IMG/VR virus record: IMGVR_UViG_3300021440_000014
Location: 108,011 to 172,010 of that record
Direction: 5' to 3' (one strand)
DNA length: 64,000 bases
DNA from: a virus
The notes under the pieces were generated by a model that saw only the letters and a list, made by a program, of their open reading frames with translations, did not search any database and was not told where the DNA came from. The translations under genes were made by a program, and so were the position numbers. Below are positions 44,238 through 52,991 of this stretch, one piece after another. Positions within the stretch are counted from its first letter, which is position 1. The number at the start of each line of letters is the position of its first letter.

Positions 44238-45807
44238 CATTCGCATATCTCTCCGAAGAAAGGATCTTAACCATTTCGTCGTAAGGATTCGTGATTTTTC
44301 CGCCAAGAATGAACTTTATAGTGCTTGGCGAACTTCCGCTGACAAGCATCACTCCGTCCTCATTCATCTTAGCAGGACTATTATCTTCTCTCGCGTTAAG
44401 ATTCCAGAAGATTATTTCTGGCATTTTATACTTCGCGGCCTTATATTTAGACTTAATAACCTCAAGGTTAGTAAGCTTATTAGACTTGCAAGCTGTATTG
44501 AATTCCATGTCAGAAAAGACAATAAGCTTCTTAGGCATATCGGACTGCTTCACTTTTCTTGCTTTGGCGGACTCAAGAATTAACTCAAATGCCGCTTGCA
44601 AATTAGTGCTTCCACCCCAAGATGCTTTTCTGATATTATTAATCTTTTCGTATACTGTGCTTCCGTTAACAGTCTGCAATTTAGGACTCTCTTCAAAGGT
44701 TATAAACCAATTTTTGAATGGACCGTTATTTCTTTCTGAAACGTAAAGACCCAATCCAATTGAAGAATACATAGGAGGAACACTTGCTCCACCGCTTAAC
44801 ATCGAGCTTGACACGTCAATCAATGGAATCATTGAACACTCACTTCCCTCAAAGAAATCAGGCAAATTATTCCACATAACATCAACTGATGAAGTTGCAT
44901 CTCCACTTAGAACGCTTCTAACTATGTCGTAAGGATAAAGTCCAGAAGTATTGATTTTAACTTCTCCCTTAGCCGCCTTATCTAAGAAGGCTGCATATCT
45001 CTCGTTGTCATTACGAGCAAAAGCCTTTCTATAAAGAAAACCGGCTCTGGAAGGAATCTTATCGTAACTAATAGAACTCCAGTCCTTTTTGCACATGGCC
45101 TGCTCTACAAGAGAAATTTTCTTTCTGAGAAAAGACAAAATCCTACGATAGTTTCTCTCTGAAAGACTCATGAAAGAGGCAAACTTTAGCCCCATCTTTC
45201 GGCTCTCAAGCGAAGAGGCATTGGTCGAAGGCATCCATTTGGCAATAAGCGATGGATTCTCACTGCTGAGATCCGCGTGAAGCTTGTTGTTGATAAATGT
45301 CATCATCTGCTTCTCACACTGCGTTCCAACTAACTCAAAGAGATCGTCAGTTCTTCCATAAAAAAGAATATTCTCAAAGTTGGCTGTAACCACATTAGGA
45401 TAGTTGGAGGCAAGCCATCTTAGGCAAGTTCTAAATGTCTTTCTTTCGCCTTGCCCGCCACGTATATCTCTAATATAAAAAAGAGCCTTCATAGCAAGGT
45501 CGCTATTTTCGAACAATGCCTTTTTAAAGGCGTCCACAACTACGGCTTCAGTTTGAGATCTAAACGCTCCAGCCTTGGAAAAGAAATCCAAGACCTTATC
45601 TCCAGTAGACTTGTTAGTAAGTGCTCCATTAGCAGTAAAAACCTTAGCCTTGGAAGTATCCTCTAAAACCATCGCTTTGAGCAATGGATTAATATTACTA
45701 GAAGGTAGTGCGTTGGCTTTGAAAGAAGCTTGGCTTACGCTCTTTGAGTCTGAAACCTTCTTCTTCGCCTTTGGTAGCTTATTTAACTGTTCGTTAATGT
45801 TTTTCAT
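44227..45807 (-). CDS. DUF2828/TROVE-like protein (Ro60-related)
   Basis: 526 aa. Residues ~85-300 are HEAT-like helices with FYIRDIRGGQGERKTFRTCLRWLA, NILFYGRTDDLF and WMPSTNASS, the DUF2828 signature related to TROVE/Ro60. Residues ~320-500 are a VWA-like domain (MIPLIDVSSSMLSG, SWGGSTNLQAAFE, IVFSDMEF). Ro proteins bind misfolded small RNAs and Y RNAs, so in a genome rich in odd tRNA-like RNAs an RNA-chaperone role is plausible. Confidence 0.8.
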   Translation of the reverse strand: MKNINEQLNKLPKAKKKVSDSKSVSQASFKANALPSSNINPLLKAMVLEDTSKAKVFTANGALTNKSTGDKVLDFFSKAGAFRSQTEAVVVDAFKKALFENSDLAMKALFYIRDIRGGQGERKTFRTCLRWLASNYPNVVTANFENILFYGRTDDLFELVGTQCEKQMMTFINNKLHADLSSENPSLIAKWMPSTNASSLESRKMGLKFASFMSLSERNYRRILSFLRKKISLVEQAMCKKDWSSISYDKIPSRAGFLYRKAFARNDNERYAAFLDKAAKGEVKINTSGLYPYDIVRSVLSGDATSSVDVMWNNLPDFFEGSECSMIPLIDVSSSMLSGGASVPPMYSSIGLGLYVSERNNGPFKNWFITFEESPKLQTVNGSTVYEKINNIRKASWGGSTNLQAAFELILESAKARKVKQSDMPKKLIVFSDMEFNTACKSNKLTNLEVIKSKYKAAKYKMPEIIFWNLNAREDNSPAKMNEDGVMLVSGSSPSTIKFILGGKITNPYDEMVKILSSERYANVRF

Positions 45808-45841
45808 AGTATTAATATGTTAGTATATTTTTTATGATTTG

Positions 45842-46150
45842 TCAAATTTTTTCTAGAATTTTCATTTCTTTAGCCAAATACCACATACCCCCCTGATACT
45901 TTGGTTTCTGCAAACTTTCAAAATTCCTTATCTTAACCTTATACCAATGTCTGTCTCTTTCTGACAAATGCGGGGCTACAGGACTTTTTACTGTATGCCA
46001 CCCATTTCTTACCTTGAACCCTTCGGTTGGATGTTTCTTGGATTTTATCCATTTATTTTTAGTTAATTTAGCTTTTCTATTAATAAAAATAGAACCTAAA
46101 GTTCCATCTTTTCTTTCTCTAAAAAGTTTATAAACTATTTTAGTTTTCAT
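45842..46150 (-). CDS. Conserved phage hypothetical protein
   Basis: 102 aa. KLFRERKDGTLGSIFINRKAK, TEGFKVRNGWHTVKSPVAPHL and YQGGMWYLAKEM are a pattern I recall from many phage and prophage hypotheticals; role unknown. Confidence 0.6.
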   Translation of the reverse strand: MKTKIVYKLFRERKDGTLGSIFINRKAKLTKNKWIKSKKHPTEGFKVRNGWHTVKSPVAPHLSERDRHWYKVKIRNFESLQKPKYQGGMWYLAKEMKILEKI

Positions 46151-46201
46151 CTTCTATAAATAAATCTGGAATTTTATTTTTACTTAAAATAGATCTAGTA
46201 A

Positions 46202-46588
46202 TTATTCTATTTCTAGTTTTCCATTTTCAATTTTAATTCTGATACTCTCAGAATACCCGCCAAATATATTTTCATAAAAATCTAAAACGTCAAAATCTTC
46301 GAATAATTTAACTAATCCTTCTCTGGCTTCTTTTATCTCTTTAGATACATTTTTCTCGTATCCAGAAAATTCACCTTCATCACCATATTCGACTACTAGA
46401 TCATCGTAATACAAACCGAAATACGTTGCGTCTCCATCATTGAACTCATGATTATTTATATTAATTCTTACTGAATTTATAATAGAGTTAGACTTTAGAT
46501 ACTCTTTTAAAGTTTCTCTAAACTTAGACTCCATCTCCTTGAGAAGGGAGTTGATTTCTTTCTGCAATTGTAGTATTTTTTCTTTCAT
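46202..46588 (-). CDS. Hypothetical protein
   Basis: 128 aa, N-terminal helix (EKILQLQKEINSLLKEME), then an acidic, beta-rich part. Not recognised. Confidence 0.5.
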   Translation of the reverse strand: MKEKILQLQKEINSLLKEMESKFRETLKEYLKSNSIINSVRININNHEFNDGDATYFGLYYDDLVVEYGDEGEFSGYEKNVSKEIKEAREGLVKLFEDFDVLDFYENIFGGYSESIRIKIENGKLEIE

Positions 46589-46591
46589 AAA

Positions 46592-47071
46592 TTAATCTAG
46601 TTTTACGTCTCTAACAAATCTAAGTTCGTCTAAATTAGGTTTTCCGATGAATCCGACAGAAGATCCATCAACTGTGACATTTTCTGTGTTAAACTTAGAC
46701 TTTCTTTTTTCTTCTATTTTCTTATAAGAATTTGGAATTCCGGTCCTTCCATTACTCATCCACTCTTGATATTCCATTCCTTCTAAATAGTCTTGAGGAG
46801 TGGGTATAAATTTATTGCCGAAATCTTCTAATACGTGCTGCTCGCCAATATCGCGAACTGAGACTTTTATGCCATCGCTATTAGTAATAGTATCGCCAAA
46901 AACTTGGGCACACAAAAAAATCCCAAAAGAAGAATGCAAAATTGCGCGATGCCTATTATCTGGAACAAATGCTTTCGTTTGATCGAACCATTGGTGGATT
47001 TTAAGATAGTCTTCTGGCTTTCCCTTGAATCTTTTGGCTGAACTTACTGCATGAATATGAGGTTTTGACAT
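46592..47071 (-). CDS. DUF6915-like protein
   Basis: 159 aa. HIHAVSSAKRFKGKPEDYLKIHQWFDQTKA, DNRHRAILHSSFGIFLCAQVFG, SVRDIGEQHVLEDFG and IPTPQDYLEG follow a family I recall as DUF6915. Multiple conserved histidines suggest a metal site. Function unknown. Confidence 0.65.
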   Translation of the reverse strand: MSKPHIHAVSSAKRFKGKPEDYLKIHQWFDQTKAFVPDNRHRAILHSSFGIFLCAQVFGDTITNSDGIKVSVRDIGEQHVLEDFGNKFIPTPQDYLEGMEYQEWMSNGRTGIPNSYKKIEEKRKSKFNTENVTVDGSSVGFIGKPNLDELRFVRDVKLD

Positions 47072-47078
47072 AAATTAA

Positions 47079-47645
47079 TTAAAAAGGAAGTTCTTCTCCA
47101 CTAGAAAACTCGTCGATTTTTATAACATTTTCAGAATTTATTTTAACAAAACTGTAAACGTCTTTAAATCTTATAGTGAGAATTATTTTTGTTTTTTCGT
47201 TTAGTAGAACTGGAGGCTCCGCGTCTTCTCCTGAATAATAATAACCGTTATCTCTTTTGCCTATTTTATGATATTTTTTATCTGACACTGTTCCTTCGAT
47301 ATTCAGTAAATTTGGAGAATCTTCTTCGAAGATTTGGCGAATATTTCCTCCCCACTTTTTCTTTTTCAATATATGAAAAGCAAGGGCGTCTTTTATTTCT
47401 TCTTTAGTTTCTTCTATCCTTCCAGTATCTCTAAAATCAAAATGAAGCAATTTTCCTTCTTCTGGGGTTTCCCGCGTCGCCCCCAAAATAAAGCTATAAA
47501 TTTCTGCATCTATTCCATTAAGAAACTCATCTTTAACTATTTGCTTATTAAGCGGGTAGCCACACCTGACGAATATCTTAGGTATAACAATTTTTACTTT
47601 GTCACCAACCCTAATGACATCTTTTTTATTTTTTCTTGTTCTCAT
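47079..47645 (-). CDS. Hypothetical protein
   Basis: 188 aa from the ATG at 47645 (MRTRKNKKDVIRVGDKVKI), which is an SH3-like start. Ends DEFSSGEELPF, an acidic/hydrophobic tail reminiscent of SSB-type tails. Not recognised. Confidence 0.5.
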   Translation of the reverse strand: MRTRKNKKDVIRVGDKVKIVIPKIFVRCGYPLNKQIVKDEFLNGIDAEIYSFILGATRETPEEGKLLHFDFRDTGRIEETKEEIKDALAFHILKKKKWGGNIRQIFEEDSPNLLNIEGTVSDKKYHKIGKRDNGYYYSGEDAEPPVLLNEKTKIILTIRFKDVYSFVKINSENVIKIDEFSSGEELPF

Positions 47646-47817
47646 AGTTTTCAATTTCCATACTGAACCACAACGGTAAAAGCCCAAGACCGAATATATA
47701 CCAATAAAAAGCTTCCAGATATGAAATATGATAATTAACTATATCACTTTTTGAATTTAAGTAAATCCAAATAAATCTATATAATGAAAAAAGCACTAAA
47801 AATCTTATTCTATACAT
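47626..47817 (-). CDS. Small TM protein
   Basis: 63 aa, hydrophobic start (IRFLVLFSLYRFIWIYL) and a second segment (YWYIFGLGLLPLWF). Overlaps both neighbours. Not recognised. Confidence 0.5.
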   Translation of the reverse strand: MYRIRFLVLFSLYRFIWIYLNSKSDIVNYHISYLEAFYWYIFGLGLLPLWFSMEIENYENKKK

Positions 47818-48118
47818 GATTTTCAGTAATTCCGTATTTATGCTCTATATTTTTTAAAGCGTCTTTCAGACGTTCCCAATTAGTTGTTCTAGTAAGAAAA
47901 GTAGCCCGCTGTTCTATATCTGTTTTCAGAAGGCTCACTGAATTTAATAATCGTATTAAATCAGAATTATTTTTAATATTTTCCAAAACTATATCATTTA
48001 TTATTTCTTCAGTGAATTTAATTAATTTTAAATTAAGAGTATTTTCGCAAGAAAGATTGTAGCTATAACATATATCCATTGTTTGTTTTTTAACTAAATT
48101 TTCTAGTCGTTTTGTCAT
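47810..48118 (-). CDS. Hypothetical helical protein
   Basis: 102 aa, all helical. Promoter TTGACA-16-TAATAT upstream with a 33-nt leader. Not recognised. Confidence 0.5.
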   Translation of the reverse strand: MTKRLENLVKKQTMDICYSYNLSCENTLNLKLIKFTEEIINDIVLENIKNNSDLIRLLNSVSLLKTDIEQRATFLTRTTNWERLKDALKNIEHKYGITENHV

Positions 48119-48138
48119 ATTTTGTGTAAATTATTTTA

Positions 48139-48227
48139 GCGTATAGTAGAGATATTAACATTTTTTTCGCCTTTGTCAAGGTAGAACCTTGTATTTGGAA
48201 TCCCTCCGACTATACGCGCAAGGGCGA
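48139..48227. ncRNA. Structured intergenic element between divergent genes
   Basis: GCGTATAGT pairs with ACTATACGC about 60 nt on; TCGCCTTTG in between can pair with CAAGGGCGA just after, a pseudoknot order; CAAGG-TAGAA-CCTTG is a third hairpin. It carries the promoters of both flanking genes. Resembles a tRNA acceptor in spacing but has no T-arm. Confidence 0.35.
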
Positions 48228-48240
48228 TTTTTTATTTATT

Positions 48241-48870
48241 ATGAAACAAAATTGGACCAAAGAGCATTTGGAATTTTTAATAAAAAATTTCCCGGCAAAC
48301 GGAACTAAATATTGCTCTAAATTTTTGCCATTCACTAACAGAGAGATCAGCATTAAAGCGGATCAGATGAAGATAAAAAGAATAAAAATTTGTAGAAATG
48401 ATCCTCATGGATATAAAACCTGTGAAAAATGCTATAAAACACTAGCGTATAATTTTTATAAAAAAGCAAAATACGGGATATATGGTTTATGTAATATTTG
48501 CAAACCTTGCTTTAATAAACACGAACAAAACAGAAAAAGAACTGATTTAAACTATTCTATCTTAAGTAGATTGCGAAGGAGACAAGGCAAGTTCTTAAGG
48601 AGACTTAAATTAATTAGAAAATCATCTTCTTTAAAATATTTGGGATGCTCAAAAGAGCGTTTTATGGAATATTTTCAATCTAAATTCAGAGAAAAAATGA
48701 GTTGGGAAGAGTATTTTAAAGGAAATATACATTTAGATCATATTAGACCATTAATTTCCTTCGATTTAACCAAAGAAAAAGACAGGAAAGAAGCTTTTCA
48801 TTATACTAATCTTCAACCTTTATGGGCTAAAGAAAACCTAGCTAAAAGCGATAAATATTATAACCAATAA
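48241..48870 (+). CDS. HNH homing endonuclease
   Basis: 209 aa. N-terminal helix-turn-helix (WTKEHLEFLIKNFP...), zinc pair CEKCYK/CNICKPC, and HNH core IHLDHIRPLISFDL...NLQPLWAKENLAKSDK. Similar layout to the 725 gene. Overlaps the methyltransferase 3' end by 13 bp. Confidence 0.85.
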   Translation: MKQNWTKEHLEFLIKNFPANGTKYCSKFLPFTNREISIKADQMKIKRIKICRNDPHGYKTCEKCYKTLAYNFYKKAKYGIYGLCNICKPCFNKHEQNRKRTDLNYSILSRLRRRQGKFLRRLKLIRKSSSLKYLGCSKERFMEYFQSKFREKMSWEEYFKGNIHLDHIRPLISFDLTKEKDRKEAFHYTNLQPLWAKENLAKSDKYYNQ

Positions 48871-49448
48871 ATTCCCGTATGCTCACTACCCCAATACATC
48901 CAACAATATTCAGTAGAATCACTACTTCCAGAAGTAATTTTGCCATTACAATTCGGGCAACATTTAGGTTTAGGTAATTCAATTGGTATTAATTGCTTAA
49001 ATCCGCAGTGTTTTTTATTCTGGCATTTAATAGATCTAACAAAATTAGGTCTTTCGCTTAATATAAATAAAGCATTAGGCGGATTTTTGCGCCACCATTC
49101 TCGACGCTCTTGAGAGCCTAAGAAATTTAAACGCACAAGCATATAGACTTCCTCCGATAAATCCAAAGCATGAGTTATAAAAGCTTTAGCAATAGAAAAT
49201 GGAGGATTTGTCAAAATCACATCTCTTTTAGTTTTATCTTTTAAAAAATCGTAGCCATAGCTTAAATCGTTTCCATTTGACTTTAACCCATATTCATTCA
49301 TTCTTTTAACTAATCTTAGATCCCCGCACGCAGGTTCCCATATTTCTTTTCCTTTTGGAAGATACGGAAGTAATGGATTAAAAGACTTTAACGGCGTAAA
49401 GTACGCATCTTGACTTATTTTAGTTGTTCCTCGTCCTGTTGATGACAT
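48858..49448 (-). CDS. Adenine-specific DNA methyltransferase
   Basis: 196 aa. DAYFTPLKSF and EIWEPACGDLRLV (SAM motif I region) and VILTNPPFSIA (catalytic NPPF, motif IV) are typical of beta-class N6-adenine enzymes of phages. C-terminal zinc finger KCCPNCNGK. May protect phage DNA from restriction. Confidence 0.8.
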   Translation of the reverse strand: MSSTGRGTTKISQDAYFTPLKSFNPLLPYLPKGKEIWEPACGDLRLVKRMNEYGLKSNGNDLSYGYDFLKDKTKRDVILTNPPFSIAKAFITHALDLSEEVYMLVRLNFLGSQERREWWRKNPPNALFILSERPNFVRSIKCQNKKHCGFKQLIPIELPKPKCCPNCNGKITSGSSDSTEYCWMYWGSEHTGIYWL

Positions 49449-49813
49449 ATATTATAGATATTACCAACTATTTTTAAAGAGTCAATTCTAAAATTTAAAT
49501 CATTCGCAGCAAACGATCTTCCTCTATCAAAATAAAAAATTCCCTCCGCAAAGAAAACCTCTCCCCTATCCGTTTCTATTCCATTTTCGCCTGAATCGAA
49601 TTGATATTCTACAATATCTCCCTCATATATTTCATTACCGTTCTTATCATTTATACTTGTATACTGTTGTAAAACATAATTATCTCTTAATTTTACTCCC
49701 GTTTCATAGTATAGATTTCCAAAATTATCAGTTTGAAGCCAATACATATTGGCGCATGGTTTATAATGGGTCTTAAACTGTTTGTCCCAAATCCTAAATT
49801 TAATTTTTCTCAT
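49415..49813 (-). CDS. YopX-family protein
   Basis: 132 aa. RKIKFRIWDKQFK, QQYTSINDKNGNEIYEGDIVEY and RIDSLKIVGNIY are the YopX signature. Common in phages and prophages; function unknown. Confidence 0.85.
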   Translation of the reverse strand: MRKIKFRIWDKQFKTHYKPCANMYWLQTDNFGNLYYETGVKLRDNYVLQQYTSINDKNGNEIYEGDIVEYQFDSGENGIETDRGEVFFAEGIFYFDRGRSFAANDLNFRIDSLKIVGNIYNICHQQDEEQLK

Positions 49814-50084
49814 TGTTTTCTTGCCTAATCGCTTCAGCTAATAAAACCAATGCATTTCTTACTTTTAGACTCTTGCCGCCTCCAAAATAACTTCTAAACC
49901 GAAGAGGCTTGGATTCGTCTATGGATATATAAACATCTCCCATTACATCTATAGAAATGTATAAATTACCGTCATCTTCTCCATCAGTATCGTCATGTTG
50001 AATAGACAAGCATTGATTTGCATTTAAATTTTCGGGCCAAAATGCGCTATTTAATACTTTGTCAATATCTTTTTGTTTTATCAT
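49800..50084 (-). CDS. Hypothetical protein
   Basis: 94 aa from the ATG at 50084 (MIKQKDIDKVLNSAF), which starts 2 nt after the upstream stop. Acidic, beta-rich. Not recognised. Confidence 0.5.
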   Translation of the reverse strand: MIKQKDIDKVLNSAFWPENLNANQCLSIQHDDTDGEDDGNLYISIDVMGDVYISIDESKPLRFRSYFGGGKSLKVRNALVLLAEAIRQENNEKN

Positions 50085-50085
50085 C

Positions 50086-50292
50086 TTACTGTTTTCTCCT
50101 AATTCTTTCCAGAAATCTAGAATACCATTTTCCATCTCTAGTTCCACCGGGGTATAGGATATTATTTCTACAAGTGCGACACATTAGAACACCAGAATGT
50201 CTAGGATCAGAGCTAGTCATTAATCTTATCATGAATTTTTCCGAGAAAATCCTACCGCATTTGGTGCATTCAGTCTTTTTTGCGAATATCAT
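50086..50292 (-). CDS. Small zinc-finger protein
   Basis: 68 aa from ATG 50292 (MIFAKKTECTKCGRIF). CTKCG and CRTC make a zinc site, basic C-terminus (RFLERIRRKQ). Nucleic-acid binding is likely but inferred. Confidence 0.5.
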   Translation of the reverse strand: MIFAKKTECTKCGRIFSEKFMIRLMTSSDPRHSGVLMCRTCRNNILYPGGTRDGKWYSRFLERIRRKQ

Positions 50293-50530
50293 ATTTAATT
50301 TTCTTTTCAAAAATTAATTCATCGAAAGTATTGTCTTCTTTGCTTTTAAATACTGAAATAGTTAACGCTTTTGCGCCAAGCCTAAGCGAAACAGCTACCT
50401 CGTTCCCTTCGTCTATTAAATCTAATATGTTTTTATCCTCACTCTGCTCAAAATCATTGTCAAGACTCCATCCCGGCAATTTTTCGATTTTTAACTTATC
50501 GTAGCCCCTAATTTTAATTACTTTTTTCAT
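50270..50530 (-). CDS. Hypothetical protein
   Basis: 86 aa, mixed fold, not recognised. Overlaps the helicase gene end by 17 bp. Confidence 0.5.
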   Translation of the reverse strand: MKKVIKIRGYDKLKIEKLPGWSLDNDFEQSEDKNILDLIDEGNEVAVSLRLGAKALTISVFKSKEDNTFDELIFEKKIKYDIRKKD

Positions 50531-51812
50531 AAAAATTCAAACATTCTTTATTAACAATAATTTTATCTTTAGAGAATGGTTTAACGGAAAGACTCTCTAA
50601 ATTTCTTACTCTAGACAACGCTACGTATACCTGACCAGTAGCGAAAGCTTCATTCAAATCAAGCTCGACTCTGTCTAACGTAGATCCCTGACATTTATGA
50701 ACAGTAGAGGCCCATGCTAATTTCAAAGGAATTTGTTCTCTAGTAGCTATTTTTTTATAGAATGTTTTCTTGTCAAAACCTATCGCTTGCTCCTTTATGC
50801 TCCACTCATCTATTTCTACAATAGCTTTTCCAGCCGAAAATTTTACTTCAACTCCTGCCGTGCAAAAAGATTCTACTTTACCTATCGAACCATTAACTAA
50901 CCCCCTATCTAAGTCTATATTCTTTAAAAGCATTACTTGGGCACCCTTTTTCAGTTCTAAAATCTTTGGCGCGGGACAATTCCTATCAAAAAACTTTATA
51001 TGATGTTCACTGCCATTGTCAATCGAGTGAAAATGCCTTGACTCTTCTTTAATTTTCAAAAGCTCTTGCTTGTTAAATGTATCAACGTCAACATTTTTGC
51101 AATAAATTTTTATAGGTTGAATTCCGTCGTTTGGGAATTTCGCGTCTACCCTAGACTGTAATACAGATAGAGAATCTGTCTTTCCGAGTCTTATATCGTT
51201 TAGCATTCTCGCGAAATCGGAACTGTTATCTTGCCTCATTACGGTTTTAAGAACAACGTTCTTAATTTTGGCATTCTTCCATGAAGAGGACTCAAAACAA
51301 AAACCTTTCTGATTGACAGTTTTGAAAACTGGAGGAAGCTGCAAGAAATCTCCAACAAAAATCATTTGCATCCCGCCGAATGGAGACATGTCGAATCGAA
51401 AATACTGCAACACTTCATTTAGTTTGTCTAAGAAATCGGCGGATAGCATAGATATTTCATCTATAATAAGGATTTTTGAATCTCTTATCCTTGCCCGAGC
51501 CTTCTTATTTCTATTAACGGAATTATTGATTATTGAATCTACGCTTTCATCTGCAAGACCCATTCCAGCCCAAGAATGGATAGTTAAACCGTCTACGTTA
51601 AGCGCGGCTACTCCCGTAGAAGCGGCGATTCCATAAGGAATTCCTTCTTGGTTTAAAAAGTCCTTCAATATTTTAGTGCAAAAACTTTTACCGCTCCCTG
51701 CCTCTCCAGTAAGAAATATATTATTACCAGCAGCTACTTCTTTAAAGAAAGCCATTTGCTCTTTATTTAAAGAGCTTGAAAGGCTGCTCTTTTCAAAATT
51801 TTTATAATTCAT
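50514..51812 (-). CDS. SF1B DNA helicase (Dda/Pif1-like)
   Basis: 432 aa. Walker A FLTGEAGSGKSF, motif Ia ASTGVAALNVDG, Walker B LIIDEISML, FVGDFLQLPP (III) and WASTVHKCQGSTLDRVELDL (V) in the order of RecD/Pif1 family helicases. Length and lack of accessory domains resemble T4 Dda. Acts in replication or recombination. Overlaps the zinc gene by 4 bp. Confidence 0.9.
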   Translation of the reverse strand: MNYKNFEKSSLSSSLNKEQMAFFKEVAAGNNIFLTGEAGSGKSFCTKILKDFLNQEGIPYGIAASTGVAALNVDGLTIHSWAGMGLADESVDSIINNSVNRNKKARARIRDSKILIIDEISMLSADFLDKLNEVLQYFRFDMSPFGGMQMIFVGDFLQLPPVFKTVNQKGFCFESSSWKNAKIKNVVLKTVMRQDNSSDFARMLNDIRLGKTDSLSVLQSRVDAKFPNDGIQPIKIYCKNVDVDTFNKQELLKIKEESRHFHSIDNGSEHHIKFFDRNCPAPKILELKKGAQVMLLKNIDLDRGLVNGSIGKVESFCTAGVEVKFSAGKAIVEIDEWSIKEQAIGFDKKTFYKKIATREQIPLKLAWASTVHKCQGSTLDRVELDLNEAFATGQVYVALSRVRNLESLSVKPFSKDKIIVNKECLNFYEKSN

Positions 51813-51997
51813 TTATATTGACCTAATGATATTTTTCTTTTAATTGTAGAATCCCAAAGTTCGGTGCAAAAATCTTTAGTTCTTGTAGAGAACGTTTCAA
51901 TATCGCAACACTTCAAGTAAAAATACTTGATCCTTTGATTTCCGTCAATCATTCTTCTAAAGAATTTAGGTTTTTTACCACAAATGCATTTTTCCAT
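51809..51997 (-). CDS. Small zinc-binding protein
   Basis: 62 aa: CICGKKPKFFRR and CCDIETF. Matches small phage restriction-alleviation-like zinc proteins in pattern; uncertain. Precedes the helicase by overlap. Confidence 0.5.
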   Translation of the reverse strand: MEKCICGKKPKFFRRMIDGNQRIKYFYLKCCDIETFSTRTKDFCTELWDSTIKRKISLGQYK

Positions 51998-52000
51998 ATT

Positions 52001-52990
52001 TTATCTATTTTTAGGCGGCAATGAATTTCTTTTTACCTCAAAAAGACCAGTTCCAATTACTTCTGTTAATGTATTCCCTCCAGAATATGACACAAAGCTC
52101 CTAATTCCACCATTTAAATCGTCTACAAGCTTTTTTAATGGAACTAAATTAGTTTTAGGAGATAAAATCTTACCTTCGCTAGTTTTTCCTGCTTGCTTAA
52201 TTATCTCTAACTGTTTTTCGCTTGCCCCGCCCCAATAGGAGCCATCTCCAGATATATTTGTTTCTGCTTCCTCGGCTTGACTAAAATATCCACCAATTAT
52301 TACGTATTTAGCTCCAGCGGCAAAAGCTTTACAGGCATAAGCTGGTTTACTTATTCCTCCATCTGCCGCCGTAGATACGTGTGGTGTATCCCAAATAGAG
52401 CACTCCATTATTTCTGTTATATTCCCACGATTAACTCCTGTCATATCAGAGGTTGAACATGGAGAACCGCCACCTATTCCTACTCTTACTATCAATTCTC
52501 TACTTATACATGGGAATGTCCTATAAATGTTTTTATAACCCCATTCATCATGAACGTTCCCAACGTAAAACCTATCTAAAGTCCCTTCTTTCATATAGGA
52601 CGCCAATGTTACTAAATTCAAATAACCATTAGCTATATCTAATCCCATGTTATTAACTTTATTTTTTCTGAAAAATTCATAATCTTGTTTAAAATCTTTT
52701 ACTCCAAGCGATACGCAACAAAACTGATTCTTATTCGCAGCGTTTTTATAAAAACTCCTGAATCTATCTAACTGCCATTCTCTTCCCAAGAACCTTGGTA
52801 GGAATACTGATATTCCAAGTCTAGCCGCTTCTATCACAAATTTTTCACCAACTACAGCCTGCATTGGAGAGGCTATTATTCTCCAGCTTTCATTTGGAAT
52901 ATCATTTCTAGATATAAAATAATCATGCTTCTTCGCAATGATATTCACATCATTGTAGTATAAGCTCTCTTTATTGGTAAATGTTGCCAT
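52001..52990 (-). CDS. IMPDH/GMP reductase family enzyme
   Basis: 329 aa. VRVGIGGGSPCSTSDMTGV is the IMPDH/GMPR loop with catalytic cysteine; AADGGISKPAYACKAFAAGAKYVIIGGYF is the phosphate-binding part. No CBS insert, so closer to GMP reductase. Would interconvert guanine and inosine nucleotides for phage DNA synthesis. Confidence 0.8.
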   Translation of the reverse strand: MATFTNKESLYYNDVNIIAKKHDYFISRNDIPNESWRIIASPMQAVVGEKFVIEAARLGISVFLPRFLGREWQLDRFRSFYKNAANKNQFCCVSLGVKDFKQDYEFFRKNKVNNMGLDIANGYLNLVTLASYMKEGTLDRFYVGNVHDEWGYKNIYRTFPCISRELIVRVGIGGGSPCSTSDMTGVNRGNITEIMECSIWDTPHVSTAADGGISKPAYACKAFAAGAKYVIIGGYFSQAEEAETNISGDGSYWGGASEKQLEIIKQAGKTSEGKILSPKTNLVPLKKLVDDLNGGIRSFVSYSGGNTLTEVIGTGLFEVKRNSLPPKNR

Positions 52991-52991
52991 G

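Noticed and set aside
44291-44746. 151-aa plus-strand frame
   Set aside because: Lies entirely antisense inside the DUF2828 gene with no promoter; a shadow of a conserved gene.
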